Positions 5,969-6,375 of a stretch of 6,375 nucleotides of DNA are shown here, one piece after another. Origin of the DNA: Acidobacteriota bacterium (GTDB lineage: Bacteria > Acidobacteriota > Polarisedimenticolia > Gp22-AA2). Made by a program: the position numbers and the translations under genes. The notes beneath the pieces are model-generated. The model was not told the DNA's origin, searched no databases, and saw only the letters and a list, made by a program, of their open reading frames with translations. The stretch lies in NCBI GenBank assembly GCA_027297005.1, contig JAPUIN010000315.1, forward strand, positions 1 to 6,375. The letters run 5' to 3'. Positions within the stretch are counted from its first letter, which is position 1, and every line of letters starts with the position of its first letter.

Positions 5969-6142
5969 ATGCCGATCCACCTGACCCTCGTTGGGTCAAT
6001 GATCAACGGCCTCCCGTGGAGCACCTGGCTTCTTCTGATCGCGGCGATTGGGCCCGTGCTCCTCCTGGTGCTGCGCTTCTACGTCATCCACCGGGGTCGC
6101 GATCGGAGCGCCGCTCCTCGGCAGCAGGACCGCCGTGGCTGA
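5969..6142 (+). CDS. Small single-helix membrane protein preceding a sodium/solute symporter
   Basis: The frame encodes a very short protein with one strong membrane helix, WSTWLLLIAAIGPVLLLVLRFYV, followed by a basic, hydrophilic tail (HRGRDRSAAPRQQDRRG). That charge pattern predicts a cytoplasmic C-terminus. From ATG 5969 it has 57 residues. ATG 5999 (47 residues, beginning MINGLPW) and TTG 5933 (69 residues) are alternatives, and none has a good SD sequence. Its stop overlaps the start of the symporter gene by eight bases, which suggests translational coupling. Small membrane proteins often sit directly before SSS-family transporters, for example DUF3311 or the YhdT/PanF pairing, but those usually have two helices. 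I do not assign this one to a family. An accessory or assembly role is inferred from context only. Confidence 0.55.
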   Translation: MPIHLTLVGSMINGLPWSTWLLLIAAIGPVLLLVLRFYVIHRGRDRSAAPRQQDRRG

Positions 6143-6375
6143 AACGGCCGGATCGGTGGTGATCGTCGGTGTCCTCGTCGCCTACCTCGTCATCCTTCTC
6201 GTCATCGGATTCTGGAGCGCCGGTGCGTCGCGTGACGTCAAAGGTTACTTCGTCGCGGACAAAAAGCTCCCGGCGTGGGTGATTGCGTTCAGCTCAAACG
6301 CGACCGGGGAGAGCGGCTGGCTCCTCCTCGGCCTCACAGGGATGGGTTACCTCATCGGGTTTCACGCCCTCTGGA
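6135..6375 (+). CDS. PutP-like sodium/solute symporter (SSS family, partial, N-terminal 80 residues)
   Basis: The start is GTG 6135, with AGGA five bases upstream, and the gene runs off the window. The first helix is about residues 7-29 (SVVIVGVLVAYLVILLVIGFWSA). The cytoplasmic loop GYFVADKKLPAW at 37-48 matches the family's yfxxGrxLp pattern. The second helix contains FSSNATGESGWLLLGLTGMGY at 52-72, which aligns with the SAGASDMSGWLLMGLPG segment of E. coli PutP, the sodium/proline symporter. The PutP sodium-site aspartate (D55) aligns with G58 here, while E59 follows immediately, so the acidic residue is shifted by one. The protein should take up an amino acid or another organic solute with sodium at the inner membrane, but the substrate cannot be told from 80 residues. 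It appears co-transcribed and coupled with the small membrane protein upstream. Confidence 0.88.
   Translation, partial: MAETAGSVVIVGVLVAYLVILLVIGFWSAGASRDVKGYFVADKKLPAWVIAFSSNATGESGWLLLGLTGMGYLIGFHALW

Noticed and set aside
4946..5980. Open minus-strand frame of 344 codons
   Set aside because: It is antisense to the SpoIIE-type phosphatase, which has all metal-binding motifs. The long opposite frame is a by-product of GC-rich codon bias.
1..6375. CRISPR arrays, tRNA or rRNA genes, insertion sequences, toxin-antitoxin or defence systems
   Set aside because: No spaced repeats, cloverleaf sequence, transposase motif or terminal repeats were seen. The CPBP protease alone is not evidence of a defence system.

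Overview
The window is GC-rich, gene-dense bacterial DNA. It carries six well-supported protein genes, two less certain small genes and three informative intergenic regions. Starts are often GTG, Shine-Dalgarno (SD) sequences are clear, and third codon positions are strongly G/C. The mix of a secreted DNRLRE-type protein, a SpoIIE-type phosphatase, a CPBP protease and a PutP-like symporter would fit a large-genome Gram-negative lineage such as Acidobacteriota, Planctomycetota, Myxococcota, Gemmatimonadota or a candidate phylum. No marker gene here settles the taxonomy. I saw no rRNA, tRNA, CRISPR array, transposase or phage gene.

Layout, left to right. (1) Minus strand, 1-249: the N-terminal 83 residues of a response-regulator receiver domain, cut by the window edge. 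A good promoter-like signal lies just upstream, with a perfect palindrome inside its spacer. (2) Minus strand, 369-1496: a secreted DNRLRE-type protein with a 10-cysteine C-terminal module. (3) Minus strand, 1604-2833: an envelope-anchored coiled-coil protein with a degenerate LysM-like segment. (4) Plus strand, 2952-3373: a small unrecognised gene whose reading frame appears broken by one missing base at a CCC run. (5) Minus strand, 3395-4144: a CPBP (CAAX/Abi-type) intramembrane protease with its catalytic motifs intact. (6) 4145-4407: a relatively AT-rich divergent regulatory region with several symmetric or repeated elements. (7) Plus strand, 4408-4995 and 5060-5860: an exported PDZ-domain protein followed closely by a PP2C/SpoIIE-type serine phosphatase, probably one transcription unit. 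(8) Plus strand, 5969-6142 and 6135 to the edge: a small one-helix membrane protein overlapping by 8 bases the start of a PutP-like sodium/solute symporter, which is cut by the window edge.

Functionally the window reads as envelope and signalling genes rather than one dedicated pathway. The PDZ and SpoIIE pair could couple an envelope event to a partner-switching phosphatase, but no anti-sigma kinase or STAS antagonist is in view. I found no convincing undescribed system. The items most worth checking are the broken small gene, the architecture of the 4145-4407 region, the palindrome in the response-regulator promoter, and the sigma-54-like element before the symporter pair.
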